47,180 bases of DNA, taken from the NCBI GenBank assembly GCA_003214855.1, contig QCLC01000009.1:1-47180 (forward strand), given 5' to 3'. The notes beneath the pieces are model-generated. The model saw only the letters and a program-made list of their open reading frames with translations. It had not been told where the DNA came from and ran no database searches. Both the position numbers and the translations under genes were made by a program. The stretch's first letter is position 1, and the number at the start of each line of letters is the position of its first letter. The stretch is from Prochlorococcus sp. AG-412-I05. Its GTDB lineage: Bacteria > Cyanobacteriota > Cyanobacteriia > PCC-6307 > Cyanobiaceae. This document shows positions 8,826 through 17,281 of this stretch, piece by piece.

Positions 8826-9929
8826 ATGTCTGCGACTCCTACTGAACAAGTTCAGGACTCTGCTGCTGATAGCACTATCAGCGAGCAGGTAATCAATACC
8901 ACTTCTGAAACAGCCGAAGCTGCCAAGCAAGCCTTGGCTGAAGAAGACCTGAGCATTCCAGAGGATGTCCCAACAGCCGATGACCCGAGCAGCCGAACAG
9001 CCAAAAACGACCTGAGTGGAGCTGGATTTACCCTCGATGAATTTGCATCGCTACTGAGCAAGTACGACTACAACTTCAAGCCAGGTGACATTGTCAACGG
9101 CACGGTATTTGCCCTTGAATCAAAGGGCGCAATGATCGACATCGGGGCCAAGACCGCAGCCTTCATGCCCCTTCAGGAAGTGTCGATCAATCGGGTCGAA
9201 GGACTCAGCGACGTCTTACTCCCCGGAGAGATCCGCGAGTTCTTCATCATGAGTGAGGAGAACGAAGACGGACAACTCTCCCTTTCAATCCGCCGCATCG
9301 AATACCAACGTGCATGGGAACGGGTAAGACAGCTGCAAAAGGAAGATGCCACCATCTACTCCGAAGTATTTGCGACCAATCGCGGAGGTGCCCTGGTAAG
9401 GGTGGAAGGCCTGAGAGGGTTCATCCCCGGATCACACATCAGCACCCGCAAGCCAAAGGAAGAGCTTGTCGCGGACTTCCTACCCTTGAAATTCCTCGAA
9501 GTCGACGAAGAACGCAATCGCTTGGTACTGAGCCATCGCCGTGCTCTGGTTGAAAGGAAGATGAATCGCCTCGAGGTTGGCGAAGTCGTCATCGGCGCCG
9601 TTCGCGGCATCAAGCCCTACGGAGCCTTCATCGACATCGGTGGCGTGAGTGGCCTACTTCACATCTCCGAAATTAGTCACGAGCATATCGAGACCCCCCA
9701 CTCGGTTCTTAACGTGAATGATCAGATGAAGGTCATGATCATCGATCTCGATGCGGAGAGAGGTCGAATTTCACTATCTACCAAGGCCCTTGAGCCCGAA
9801 CCCGGAGACATGCTCACCGATCCACAAAAGGTCTTTGACAAAGCTGAAGAAATGGCCGCCCGCTACAAGCAAATGCTGCTCGAGCAGGCAGAGGAAGACG
9901 AAGATCCAGAAGTTGTCCCCCTCGACTAA
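8826..9929 (+). CDS. rpsA: 30S ribosomal protein S1 (three S1 domains)
   Basis: S1 helps mRNA bind the small ribosomal subunit. The 367-residue protein is the short cyanobacterial/plastid form. After an acidic leader (1-75) come three OB-fold S1 domains, starting near FKPGDIVNGTVFALES (about 80), EDATIYSEVFATNRGGALV (about 170) and LEVGEVVIGAVRGIKPYGAF (about 250, the best conserved, with GLLHISEIS). A charged C-terminal tail ends in an acidic run. The E. coli protein has six repeats, so this is the shorter type. The HAD gene follows after 16 bp. Confidence 0.95.
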   Translation: MSATPTEQVQDSAADSTISEQVINTTSETAEAAKQALAEEDLSIPEDVPTADDPSSRTAKNDLSGAGFTLDEFASLLSKYDYNFKPGDIVNGTVFALESKGAMIDIGAKTAAFMPLQEVSINRVEGLSDVLLPGEIREFFIMSEENEDGQLSLSIRRIEYQRAWERVRQLQKEDATIYSEVFATNRGGALVRVEGLRGFIPGSHISTRKPKEELVADFLPLKFLEVDEERNRLVLSHRRALVERKMNRLEVGEVVIGAVRGIKPYGAFIDIGGVSGLLHISEISHEHIETPHSVLNVNDQMKVMIIDLDAERGRISLSTKALEPEPGDMLTDPQKVFDKAEEMAARYKQMLLEQAEEDEDPEVVPLD

Positions 9930-9945
9930 TTCTGATAGCTAGCCC

Positions 9946-10758
9946 ATGCCTCAACTGTTGCTGAGGGGGACGCCCATCGGCAAGATCCAAGGGGTGATGT
10001 TCGACAAGGATGGCACCCTTTGCCATAGCGAACCCCATCTGCTCACTCTGGCAAAGGGAAGAATCGAACAAGCCATTCGTCGGTTTCACGGAGGGAATGC
10101 CAGCGAAAGTGTGGTTTGCAAAATTCAGCAGCTTCTCTCTGCTGCCTATGGCCTCAACGCTGAAGGACTCGATCCAGGCGGAACCATCGCCGTAGCGTCA
10201 AGGCATCACAACCTAATCTCCACAGCAACGGTGTTCTGTCTGCTCGGAGAAGGCTGGCCACAGGCTCTTGCTCTGGCCAATGAAGTATTCGCAGCTGTGG
10301 ATGCTCTTGAGAATGAAGTGCCCTGCCTAATAACAACGAGGACGCTGCTACCAGGTGCCCTTACGGTCTTGGAAGCGCTACGACAACAAGGGGTGATCTG
10401 CGCCGTGATTAGCAATGACAGCGCCTCAGGGATTGAGACCTTCCTGAACCAAAACAATCTTCATGACACGGTGACCGAGCTCTGGAGCGCTGAGCATCGA
10501 CCAGCTAAGCCCAATCCAAATGCCGTCAAAAGACTCTGCCAGTTAATGGGATTAGCCCCCGCCCAGTGCGCCTTGATTGGTGATGCCGATTCCGATTTAA
10601 AGATGGCGCGACAGGCTGGTATAGGTCTCAGCCTTGGTTACATGGCCGGCTGGAATCAACCCCCAACACTGACGAACTACCACCACCTCATCCACCACTG
10701 GAATGATCTAGCCGTCAAGGCAGACCCTAAAATTACGCATAACTTCAGTTCTCCATGA
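9946..10758 (+). CDS. HAD-superfamily phosphatase
   Basis: A 270-residue HAD hydrolase with all four motifs: I, MFDKDGTL (about 19-26), where the first Asp is the nucleophile; II, VISNDSA; III, the Lys in [23 protein letters not shown] helical cap lies between motifs I and II, as in phosphoglycolate-phosphatase-like enzymes. Such a role would suit a photorespiring cell, but substrate is not determined by motifs. It overlaps metK by 4 bp (ATGA), so the rpsA-HAD-metK-kinase group is probably co-transcribed. Confidence 0.85.
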   Translation: MPQLLLRGTPIGKIQGVMFDKDGTLCHSEPHLLTLAKGRIEQAIRRFHGGNASESVVCKIQQLLSAAYGLNAEGLDPGGTIAVASRHHNLISTATVFCLLGEGWPQALALANEVFAAVDALENEVPCLITTRTLLPGALTVLEALRQQGVICAVISNDSASGIETFLNQNNLHDTVTELWSAEHRPAKPNPNAVKRLCQLMGLAPAQCALIGDADSDLKMARQAGIGLSLGYMAGWNQPPTLTNYHHLIHHWNDLAVKADPKITHNFSSP

Positions 10759-12014
10759 GCCGTTACGTCTTCACCTCTGAGTCCGTCACAGAAGGGCATC
10801 CCGACAAGATCTGTGATCAAGTGAGTGATGCCGTTCTAGACGCCCTACTCGCTCAAGACCCCAGCAGCCGAGTTGCCTGTGAAACAGTTGTCAATACAGG
10901 GCTCTGCCTCATTACAGGCGAAGTGACCTCAAACGCCCAGGTTGATTTCATCCATCTTGTTAGGAACGTAATCCGCGAGATTGGTTATAGCGGTGCTCGT
11001 GCAGGTGGGTTTGATGCCACGAGTTGCGCCGTGCTCGTTGCCCTGGATCAACAATCACCGGACATCGCCCAAGGGGTTAATGAAGCCGACGACCATTCAG
11101 GTGATCCTCTTGACAAGGTGGGAGCAGGAGACCAAGGGATCATGTTTGGCTACGCCTGCGACGACACCCCTGAGCTGATGCCCCTACCCATCAGCCTCGC
11201 CCATCGCCTTGCCCGTCAACTCGCTGCAGTCCGTCATGACGGGTCTCTGAGCTACTTGCTACCTGATGGGAAGACCCAAGTGAGTGTGGTCTACGAAAAC
11301 GACCGTCCTGTCGCGATCGACACGATTTTGATCTCCACTCAACACACCTCGGAGGTAGAAGGCATCTCAGATGAGAATGGAATCCGTGAGCGGATCACTC
11401 AAGACCTCTGGACCCATGTCGTAGAACCAGCGACTGCTGACCTCCCCCTCAAACCCAATCGTGAGGCGACCCGCTTTTTAGTCAATCCAACCGGTAAGTT
11501 TGTGGTGGGAGGCCCTCAGGGGGATGCTGGCCTTACTGGCCGAAAGATTATCGTAGATACCTACGGCGGCTATGCCCGCCATGGTGGTGGAGCCTTTTCC
11601 GGCAAAGACCCAACCAAAGTGGACCGCTCTGCTGCCTACGCCGCACGATTTGTGGCCAAGTGTCTTGTAGCAGCAGGCCTCGCTCAACGTGCAGAGGTGC
11701 AACTCAGCTATGCCATTGGCGTGGCTAAACCCGTCTCGATCCTAGTGGAATCTTTTGGCACCGGAAAAGTCACGAATGACCAACTCACAGCCTTGGTGCA
11801 AGACCATTTTGACCTGCGACCTGGTGCCATCATCGAACAATTCAAGCTGCGACAGCTGCCTCAGCAACGCGGAGGACGGTTCTACCAAGACACTGCTGCC
11901 TATGGCCACTTCGGCCGCCCTGATCTAAAGCTTCCCTGGGAAGACGTTACGGACAAGGCCTCCACTCTGCTTCAAGCAGATGCACAACAACAAAAACAGG
12001 GAAGCAGCCTCTAG
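10755..12014 (+). CDS. metK: S-adenosylmethionine synthetase
   Basis: MetK makes S-adenosylmethionine from ATP and methionine in the cytosol. The 419-residue protein carries the family signatures: [20 protein letters not shown] (about 8-27), the ATP-binding [12 protein letters not shown] (about 123-134) and the [19 protein letters not shown] region (about 276-294). Length is slightly above the roughly 385-residue E. coli enzyme because of a C-terminal extension, as in other cyanobacteria. The ATG at 10755 overlaps the HAD stop, and the sugar kinase begins 7 bp after the metK stop. Confidence 0.98.
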   Translation: MSRYVFTSESVTEGHPDKICDQVSDAVLDALLAQDPSSRVACETVVNTGLCLITGEVTSNAQVDFIHLVRNVIREIGYSGARAGGFDATSCAVLVALDQQSPDIAQGVNEADDHSGDPLDKVGAGDQGIMFGYACDDTPELMPLPISLAHRLARQLAAVRHDGSLSYLLPDGKTQVSVVYENDRPVAIDTILISTQHTSEVEGISDENGIRERITQDLWTHVVEPATADLPLKPNREATRFLVNPTGKFVVGGPQGDAGLTGRKIIVDTYGGYARHGGGAFSGKDPTKVDRSAAYAARFVAKCLVAAGLAQRAEVQLSYAIGVAKPVSILVESFGTGKVTNDQLTALVQDHFDLRPGAIIEQFKLRQLPQQRGGRFYQDTAAYGHFGRPDLKLPWEDVTDKASTLLQADAQQQKQGSSL

Positions 12015-12021
12015 AAACCCA

Positions 12022-13305
12022 ATGCCTAACTCGTCCCTGGCGCTCGGCATCGACCTTGGCACCAGCGGCGTACGGCTTGCCGTGCTCAACGAGCACGGCA
12101 AGCTGATCCACACAAGCACAGCGGACTATCCAAAAGGGCTTGAGAGTCCTGAAGACTGGAAAACCTGCTGCACAGAGCTGATTCGTGCTTTACCTAGCAG
12201 CCTGCGACAAAACCTGGGTGCAGTCGCTATCGATGGCACATCAGGAACACTGCTGGCCTGCGACCGCTCTGGCAAACCACTCGATACAGCCCTGCCATAT
12301 CACCTGAGCTGCCCGGAACAAAGGCCAACACTCATCTCCCTTGTATCCCATGAAGAACCAGCCTCAAGTGTGAGCAGCAGCCTGGCAAGAGCTCTACGAC
12401 TCATCAGCACACATGGCCCCTCTGTTCTGCTTCGCCATCAAGCGGACTGGATCAGCGGCTGGTTGCTAGACAATTGGTGCTGGGGAGAAGAAGGCAACAA
12501 CCTGCGCTTGGGCTGGAATTTGATTGATCAGGCCTGGCCTACCAGCTTTGCCGAGACAGCCTGGCGGGCAGCACTTCCTGAGATCGTAAGCAGCGGCCAA
12601 GTTCTGGGTACGGTGGCACCTGAGCAGTCCCAAAGCCTTGGCCTACCGAAACAACTCCTCGTAGTAGCAGGGACCACCGACGCCAATGCTGCTGTTTTAA
12701 CTGCCAATGCAGGTCCCGACGACGGCATTACCGTGCTGGGCAGCACTCTTGTGCTGAAACGTTTTACGGAAGGTCCAATCCGTGGTGCTGGCATCACCAA
12801 CCATCGCGTTGGCGGACGATGGCTCTGCGGCGGAGCCTCCAATGCCGGGGGCAGCGTCCTTCGACAACTGTTCAGTGATACTCAGCTCAAAGAGTTAAGC
12901 CGCCAGATCAATCCAGAGTTCAACAGTGGTCTAATGCTGCGCCCTCTTCCCGGCCCCGGCGAACGCTTCCCAATTGACGACCCCACACTCGAACCACAGC
13001 TAACTCCACGGCCTGTGAGCGATTCCCTCTACCTCCATGGCCTGCTAGAAGGCCTCGCACACATCGAATTGCAAGGCTGGCAACGTCTCAAAGAACTGGG
13101 CGCACCCCCTCCCAAGCAAGTAATCAGCTTGGGAGGGGGTGCCCGCAATCCCCAATGGCGTCGATTAAGAGAACGGATCCTTGGCATACCCGTCAAAACC
13201 TGCACCAACCCACCAGCTGCCGGAGTCGCCCGTCTGGCCTTGCCAGCGATCTCTCCTCAACACAACTTGGTTAGGACCAAGCAAGAATCGGATCACCAGC
13301 TCTGA
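12022..13305 (+). CDS. FGGY-family pentulose kinase (D-ribulokinase-like)
   Basis: A 427-residue FGGY carbohydrate kinase. The phosphate-1 motif LGIDLGTSGVRLAVL is at the N-terminus, the sugar-site AIDGTSGT lies near residue 74, VAGTTDANAAVL near 215, and the adenosine motif ISLGGGARNPQWR near 370. The size matches the short cyanobacterial/plant form reported to phosphorylate D-ribulose, so ribulokinase is the best guess; xylulokinase is the alternative. I start at ATG 12022 because it follows metK by 7 bp and the longer frame overlaps metK without conserved residues. The codons for the adenosine motif lie in a strong hairpin (13102-13142). Confidence 0.82.
   Translation: MPNSSLALGIDLGTSGVRLAVLNEHGKLIHTSTADYPKGLESPEDWKTCCTELIRALPSSLRQNLGAVAIDGTSGTLLACDRSGKPLDTALPYHLSCPEQRPTLISLVSHEEPASSVSSSLARALRLISTHGPSVLLRHQADWISGWLLDNWCWGEEGNNLRLGWNLIDQAWPTSFAETAWRAALPEIVSSGQVLGTVAPEQSQSLGLPKQLLVVAGTTDANAAVLTANAGPDDGITVLGSTLVLKRFTEGPIRGAGITNHRVGGRWLCGGASNAGGSVLRQLFSDTQLKELSRQINPEFNSGLMLRPLPGPGERFPIDDPTLEPQLTPRPVSDSLYLHGLLEGLAHIELQGWQRLKELGAPPPKQVISLGGGARNPQWRRLRERILGIPVKTCTNPPAAGVARLALPAISPQHNLVRTKQESDHQL
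13102..13142. other. Strong intragenic inverted repeat
   Basis: A perfect 16-bp inverted repeat (GCACCCCCTCCCAAGC, then its reverse complement at 13127-13142) with a 9-base loop sits inside the sugar-kinase coding sequence. It spans the codons of the adenosine-binding motif. No T run follows, so it is not a standard terminator. Confidence 0.9.
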
Positions 13306-13494
13306 ATGGTGCTAACCAAATGGCATAACCACATTTTGACAGGACTGGTTGTCATGAAGATAAGTTCAATGAGCTTCAATGTGATCGAACTAGAGAGACT
13401 TCCTTCTTGATCAGCGCTTTGACTAACTCCTAGTGGCAAGAGCTCACTTCAGGCTCTCCAATCTCTAGTCTCAAAATTTCCAACACCACTGCTG

Positions 13495-13770
13495 ATGAGC
13501 TCCGACCCCCTCACCCCTGATGTCAGTGCACGCATCTGTCGCCACATGAATGGCGACCATGCCGATGCTGTCATGAATTATGCGCGTTACTACGGAGGAA
13601 TTAAAGACCCCCAAACAGCCAAGATGATTTTAATTACCTCTGAAACGATGGAACTTGAAGTGGATGGGGATGCCTTAGAGATCAAGTTCGACCACACTCT
13701 CACCGATAGTGAAGATGCCCATCACACTCTGGTGGCCATGCTGAAAGCCATGCCGAAATCATCTGGCTGA
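13495..13770 (+). CDS. DUF2470 (HugZ C-terminal-like) protein
   Basis: A 91-residue single-domain protein. The segment ICRHMNGDHADAVMNYARYY near the N-terminus is the DUF2470 signature, also found at the C-terminus of HugZ-type heme-degrading proteins and of some plastid proteins tied to tetrapyrrole control. No other domain is present. The ATG at 13495 stands 189 bp after the kinase stop, so it may have its own promoter. A heme or tetrapyrrole-linked role is inferred from the family only. Confidence 0.8.
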   Translation: MSSDPLTPDVSARICRHMNGDHADAVMNYARYYGGIKDPQTAKMILITSETMELEVDGDALEIKFDHTLTDSEDAHHTLVAMLKAMPKSSG

Positions 13771-13851
13771 TATGGCCTCATAAGGGAACCCTGCCAAAAG
13801 AACGAGGGGAATCCTTGTTTCAGAAGCTGAACTGCATTGCTTTCATCCCTG

Positions 13852-14514
13852 ATGCGAGCAGGTCATGCCCTGCTCATGGAACCCCAGTGCCCCATCTGCC
13901 GGGCAGCGATTACCTCAGATACCGAGTGCTCCAAGCCTTGCCTGAACTGTTGCATGAAACTCGATCTACCAACCGATCGCTTAAGAGGCTTCAGTCCCCT
14001 GAACTGGCGAGCGCTGGGTTGGCACGAAGGTCATCTCCGCCGGCTGTTGTTGAATCTGCGTCGCAATCGGAAGCTCTCAGCGATCCAAGCCTTAGCAAAA
14101 CTGCTGACCCCGCTCGTCCCCATCAACGCTGTGCTGGACCCGATTCCGAGCTGGAAAAGCCCAAGCCGAGCAAATCCTGTACCCCAACTTCTGGCCAGTG
14201 GCTTATGCCGTCCCTGCCATGGCCTCTTACGCCGCCGCCATGCAACCGTGGGACAACACCATCTCGACAGACAGCTACGCCAGCGAAATCAAATTCATTC
14301 ATTCGAAGCAGTGCCAGGCCTTAGCAACAACGCAACTGACTGGTCCTTTCATCGGGTTTGGATTGTTGATGACATCCTCACCACTGGTGCCACAGCTCTG
14401 GCAGCCAAAAATTGCTTGCAGAATCTTGGCATTACTGTCGGTGGTGCGATCTGCCTCGCAAAAACCCCAAAACAAAAGAGCAAATACAACCCCAAAACCA
14501 TTCGCAATGGGTGA
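13852..14514 (+). CDS. comF: ComF-family phosphoribosyltransferase-like protein
   Basis: ComF proteins are needed for natural DNA uptake in transformable bacteria, probably at DNA import across the inner membrane. This protein has an N-terminal zinc-binding region (CPIC near 14 and CLNCC near 32) and a C-terminal type I phosphoribosyltransferase fold with the PRPP loop VWIVDDILTTGATAL (about 172-186). I choose the ATG at 13852; a TTG at 13837 would add five residues. The 220-residue length is typical. Its 3' end overlaps a minus-strand ORF. Confidence 0.85.
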   Translation: MRAGHALLMEPQCPICRAAITSDTECSKPCLNCCMKLDLPTDRLRGFSPLNWRALGWHEGHLRRLLLNLRRNRKLSAIQALAKLLTPLVPINAVLDPIPSWKSPSRANPVPQLLASGLCRPCHGLLRRRHATVGQHHLDRQLRQRNQIHSFEAVPGLSNNATDWSFHRVWIVDDILTTGATALAAKNCLQNLGITVGGAICLAKTPKQKSKYNPKTIRNG

Positions 14515-14845
14515 GTCTGGCCAACAGGGCGACTGCCAGTCCAGAGGCAATGTTTAGCTTTAGCCGAAAAGATGCATGGTCAAGAATTAGGCCACGAGTC
14601 AAAAGAGCAAACGCCGTCATAGATACCAACAGGGCATGGCCTTTACCTTCAATTGAAAAGCGCATAGGGCAGGGAATGCAGAAAGCCAACAGAGCGACAA
14701 GATCAACTGCTCGAACACGACATCGAGCCAAACCGGCAGCCTGAGTAAGCATGAGAATTCCTCTAGCCAGATGGGCCAACCAGGAGGAAACACGCAGGCT
14801 GATAGCGCTTTGTCCAACAGACTGCCCCCAGCCCCCGAGCATCAA
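14432..14845 (-). CDS. Putative membrane protein
   Basis: A 137-residue frame with three to four hydrophobic segments: SWLAHLARGILMLTQAAGLA, VDLVALLAFCIPCP, ALLVSMTAFALLTRGLI and a C-terminal FWGCICSFVLGFL. It overlaps the 3' end of comF on the opposite strand by 83 bp. No family is recognised. The run of spans with basic residues between them (RCRVR, RLK) looks like a genuine integral membrane protein, but start and reality are uncertain. A plus-strand frame at 14412-14744 overlaps it and looks like its shadow. Confidence 0.5.
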   Translation of the reverse strand: MMLGGWGQSVGQSAISLRVSSWLAHLARGILMLTQAAGLARCRVRAVDLVALLAFCIPCPMRFSIEGKGHALLVSMTAFALLTRGLILDHASFRLKLNIASGLAVALLARLTHCEWFWGCICSFVLGFLRGRSHHRQ

Positions 14846-14905
14846 GTCATAGAAGGGAGGGTGTGAGTCGGTTTTCTGCTAATCGAAGAGGGAAAGAACT
14901 GCGAG

Positions 14906-15001
14906 CTAAAACGCCTGAATCACAGTGCGCAGCTCATCACCGCAAAGACTAGAGCGATCGATCAGGCAGAAGGCTTTGATGGCAAAAAACAAGCTCACCA
15001 T
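14906..15001 (-). CDS. Candidate 31-residue microprotein
   Basis: The frame MVSLFFAIKAFCLIDRSSLC continues to GDELRTVIQAF. It has a short hydrophobic N-terminus and a regular amphipathic end. No homology is claimed and there is no clear ribosome binding site. It is the only coding-like frame I see in the 365-base gap between the membrane-protein candidate and tRNA-Phe (14846-15210); the rest of that gap shows nothing recognisable. Confidence 0.22.
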   Translation of the reverse strand: MVSLFFAIKAFCLIDRSSLCGDELRTVIQAF

Positions 15002-15210
15002 CAACGTAGGAACGACAACGCCACTGCTGATCTACTGATGAGCTTTGGACTGCCCCCTGAAGCATCATGATCATCGCCGCCAAGACGCGATTGGGTTTGC
15101 GCCACAGCAAGGTTGCTGACCCAGCGGCCTAAGGCAATGATTTCATCACCACCCTGGCAAGGCTTTGCCTCACCCAGTGATTTAAGATTCCGAGGTCGCG
15201 AAGGCGACTA

Positions 15211-15283
15211 GCCGGGATAGCTCAGTTGGTAGAGCAGGCGACTGAAAATCGCCGTGTCCCCAGTTCAAATCTGGGTCCTGGCA
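15211..15283 (+). tRNA. tRNA-Phe (anticodon GAA)
   Basis: A complete 73-base cloverleaf. The acceptor stem GCCGGGA pairs with TCCTGGC (one G-U pair), the D arm contains GCTCAGTTGGTAGAGC, the anticodon loop is CTGAAAA with anticodon GAA, and the T arm contains GTTCAAATC. The 3' CCA is not encoded. It marks the junction between core genes and the phycoerythrin region. Confidence 0.97.
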
Positions 15284-15293
15284 TCAATTTAAG

Positions 15294-15548
15294 ATGCCCA
15301 TTGCCGTGTCTTTCTCTCCGTCCAACGAAAAGAGCGACCGCCTGTTCAATAATGCAGACAATTTTGCGATGATATTTGATGAGGCCTGGAAGAACTATCC
15401 GTCTAAAAAAGAGGGAAATAAGCTTAGTCAGGAGACTAAACTAAATCTAGTCCTAGACACGATCAAGGACCACCCATTCCTATTGGGATCTCCATCGATT
15501 GCCAAAGAAGTGGCTCAATTTCGCATCCGACTTCTTGATCTGATCTAA
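15294..15548 (+). CDS. Small hypothetical protein
   Basis: An 84-residue soluble-looking frame (MPIAVSFSPSNEKSD...) starting 10 bases after tRNA-Phe, with many Lys/Glu residues and helical segments (FAMIFDEAWKNYPSKKEG; IAKEVAQFRIRLLDLI). There is no signal peptide or membrane span. No family is recognised. It converges on the next gene with only 8 bases between stops. Composition supports a real gene, but evidence is limited to frame quality. Confidence 0.45.
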   Translation: MPIAVSFSPSNEKSDRLFNNADNFAMIFDEAWKNYPSKKEGNKLSQETKLNLVLDTIKDHPFLLGSPSIAKEVAQFRIRLLDLI

Positions 15549-15556
15549 AACATAGA

Positions 15557-16144
15557 TCAGGCTAAAAGCAGATTTGTTTGCGCATCCTCCACGCATATAG
15601 TATCGCCAACATCATCGTCAGAAGCCCCATCCCCATTCTCAAGACACTGATCAACATTCCTCTCTGCCTGGAAATCTTCTGTCTTCAAATTAAAAGCTTG
15701 GTCTGATTCACTATTCTCAGGCTTAACCTCTTGAAGAATCTGCCCTTCTGACGAAATAGCGTCAGTGAGGTTGAACGAAGTGCATCGGTCTGGATCAACA
15801 TCTAAAAGCCCCTGAAGGTGCCTCACGCGCTCCTCACTATCAACAAGAAGCTTCTTAGTGGATTCATGGCAGCCATCATCGTTCAGACATTGACTACTCT
15901 CAAGGATCGCGACCCTTTCTTCAAGCTGAAGTAACCTTAAAATCAAGGCCTCACTCAACTGACTAAAACCATGCAGTTGCGTAATAAGTAACTTTTCAAA
16001 AGAGGACTGGTTTCCACTGACCGTCATCAGATATTTCCTCCCAGAGAGAATCTTGCCGATGGTATCGGTGCAACGCTCGCTGTCCATCTCAGAAGCTTCA
16101 ACGAGGCAAAGTTGGTTCCATGACTCTTCTCCAATTTCTACCAC
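15557..16144 (-). CDS. Acidic hypothetical protein with coiled coil
   Basis: A 195-residue, strongly acidic protein. A heptad-like helix (LSEALILRLLQLEERVAILE, about residues 82-101) suggests a coiled coil, followed by a low-complexity acidic C-terminal half (ENGDGASDDDVGD). There is no membrane segment. I do not recognise a family. It lies between tRNA-Phe and the cpeS leader ORFs, divergent from the latter, so a link to phycoerythrin is positional only. The rest of the divergent gap to 16455 is described under the next entries. Confidence 0.5.
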   Translation of the reverse strand: MVEIGEESWNQLCLVEASEMDSERCTDTIGKILSGRKYLMTVSGNQSSFEKLLITQLHGFSQLSEALILRLLQLEERVAILESSQCLNDDGCHESTKKLLVDSEERVRHLQGLLDVDPDRCTSFNLTDAISSEGQILQEVKPENSESDQAFNLKTEDFQAERNVDQCLENGDGASDDDVGDTICVEDAQTNLLLA

Positions 16145-16349
16145 GAGACCAAGACAAGCTTGAGCAGATGAAGCAAGAAGCGATTGACTGGTGCCGTAAT
16201 TTTCCAGAGATTAGATAGAGCTTGCTTGAGTTAGGGCAATCGCCTTGGTCAATGGCCGGGCAGCAAAGCAAGCAAGACGGTCCACAAGTATTTATACCTA
16301 AGCGGCCCCTGATTGCTCTTCTCCTCTCGCCTGCTAGCGACTGGCGAGG

Positions 16350-16421
16350 ATGAACCTATTTGTTGATGACCTTACATCCAAGCTGAAAAATCCTGAAGCC
16401 CAGCAAACTGAAAACAATTAA
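16350..16421 (+). CDS. Candidate 23-residue leader peptide
   Basis: The frame MNLFVDDLTSKLKNPEAQQT ends ENN, with a GAGG directly before the ATG and a short inverted repeat (CTCGCC 16326-16331 with GGCGAG 16343-16348) just upstream. It lies in the 311-base gap ahead of the cpeST operon. It could be a leader peptide or chance. The remainder of 16145-16455 shows no gene, though it should hold the promoters of the operon and of the divergent acidic protein. Confidence 0.22.
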   Translation: MNLFVDDLTSKLKNPEAQQTENN

Positions 16422-16455
16422 AGATTTTGACCGCCATCACATAGGAGGATACGTC

Positions 16456-16581
16456 GTGCTTGTTTATCATGGCTTAAGGGAATTGATTTCCCTGCAAACC
16501 ATTGAGCTTTCGACAGGGCTACAGCCTGAACTTTCCATCACCGTCGTTCCCCATGCCTCTATTTCGCCCCCCTTCGAGTGA
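16456..16581 (+). CDS. Candidate 41-residue ORF with strong ribosome binding site
   Basis: A GTG start preceded by a perfect AGGAGG (16444-16449) at 6-base spacing, the best Shine-Dalgarno site I noticed in the window. The product begins MLVYHGLRELISLQTIEL and ends SISPPFE. It overlaps the next ORF by 29 bases. No family is recognised. The ribosome binding site argues it is translated, perhaps as a leader that controls cpeS. Confidence 0.4.
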   Translation: MLVYHGLRELISLQTIELSTGLQPELSITVVPHASISPPFE

Positions 16582-16741
16582 ACAACCGGGTGATCAATCT
16601 GCCCTAACCCCCTCAGGCAAAGAAATTCCCATGGCGATGTCGATGATGATTGACTCCATGGTACGCATGATTCAAAAAGCCAGTGGCAATCAGCCAAGTG
16701 TTAAAAACGACGCATCAAACGAATCTCTTGATGAACATTGA
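16553..16741 (+). CDS. Small hypothetical ORF upstream of cpeS
   Basis: A 62-residue frame from ATG 16553 (MPLFRPPSSEQPGDQ...), Met-rich in the middle (MAMSMMIDSMVRMIQKAS) and predicted to form one amphipathic helix. Its 3' end overlaps the cpeS start by 11 bases, so translational coupling is likely. An in-frame start exists at 16502 but lacks conserved features. It may be one of the small unnamed genes known in marine phycoerythrin clusters; I cannot assign it. Confidence 0.5.
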   Translation: MPLFRPPSSEQPGDQSALTPSGKEIPMAMSMMIDSMVRMIQKASGNQPSVKNDASNESLDEH

Positions 16742-17264
16742 GCAGTTCGTTGCTCAAAGTGAAGGGACATGGCGTTCAATGCGAAGTAGCCATTCACTAG
16801 CCTTCCAACAATTTGAGGAAGTCCTAAGCGAGATTCGCATCCAAAAAGTCAATGCCGAAGAGCCTGAAGTTATCCAACTCCTCAAGTCCACGACAAGTCA
16901 CAACAGCATGCCCGTATCGCCATTCAAAATGGATTGGCAAGCTGAAAGTGACTGGGAGCCAAATGCAAAGTCAGAGGTCACATCAGGCTCATGCCTTTTA
17001 ATACCTATCCCAAAAACGCATGATAAAGGGGTGATATTGAGGAGCAGAGGTTATGCAGAAGCTGAAAAGGCTATCTCAAATTATGAATTCCTATCAGACG
17101 GGACTTTCCTGCTGATAACCAAATATGGGCAATCTATTGCTGAGGAGAGAATCTGGTTTGTTTCCAAACACATTCGGTGCCGATCATCAGTTCTACGAAC
17201 ATCAGAAGGCTCAGGCGTCCTGCAAACATCTTTTGCCTCGGAAGTGCGCAGGCTAAAAAACTAA
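16731..17264 (+). CDS. cpeS: Phycoerythrobilin lyase CpeS
   Basis: CpeS-type lyases (CpcS/CpeS, T4 family, lipocalin-like barrel) attach phycoerythrobilin to Cys82-equivalent sites of the phycoerythrin beta subunit. The 177-residue protein begins MNIEQFVAQSEGTWRSMRSS, the characteristic CpeS N-terminus, and carries EERIWFVSKHIRCRSSV near residues 139-155. I choose ATG 16731 for this N-terminus; the longer frame from 16683 adds nothing. cpeT begins 17 bases downstream and the two form one operon. Substrate specificity is inferred from the family. Confidence 0.9.
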   Translation: MNIEQFVAQSEGTWRSMRSSHSLAFQQFEEVLSEIRIQKVNAEEPEVIQLLKSTTSHNSMPVSPFKMDWQAESDWEPNAKSEVTSGSCLLIPIPKTHDKGVILRSRGYAEAEKAISNYEFLSDGTFLLITKYGQSIAEERIWFVSKHIRCRSSVLRTSEGSGVLQTSFASEVRRLKN

Positions 17265-17281
17265 AGGGTCAACAAAAAAAG

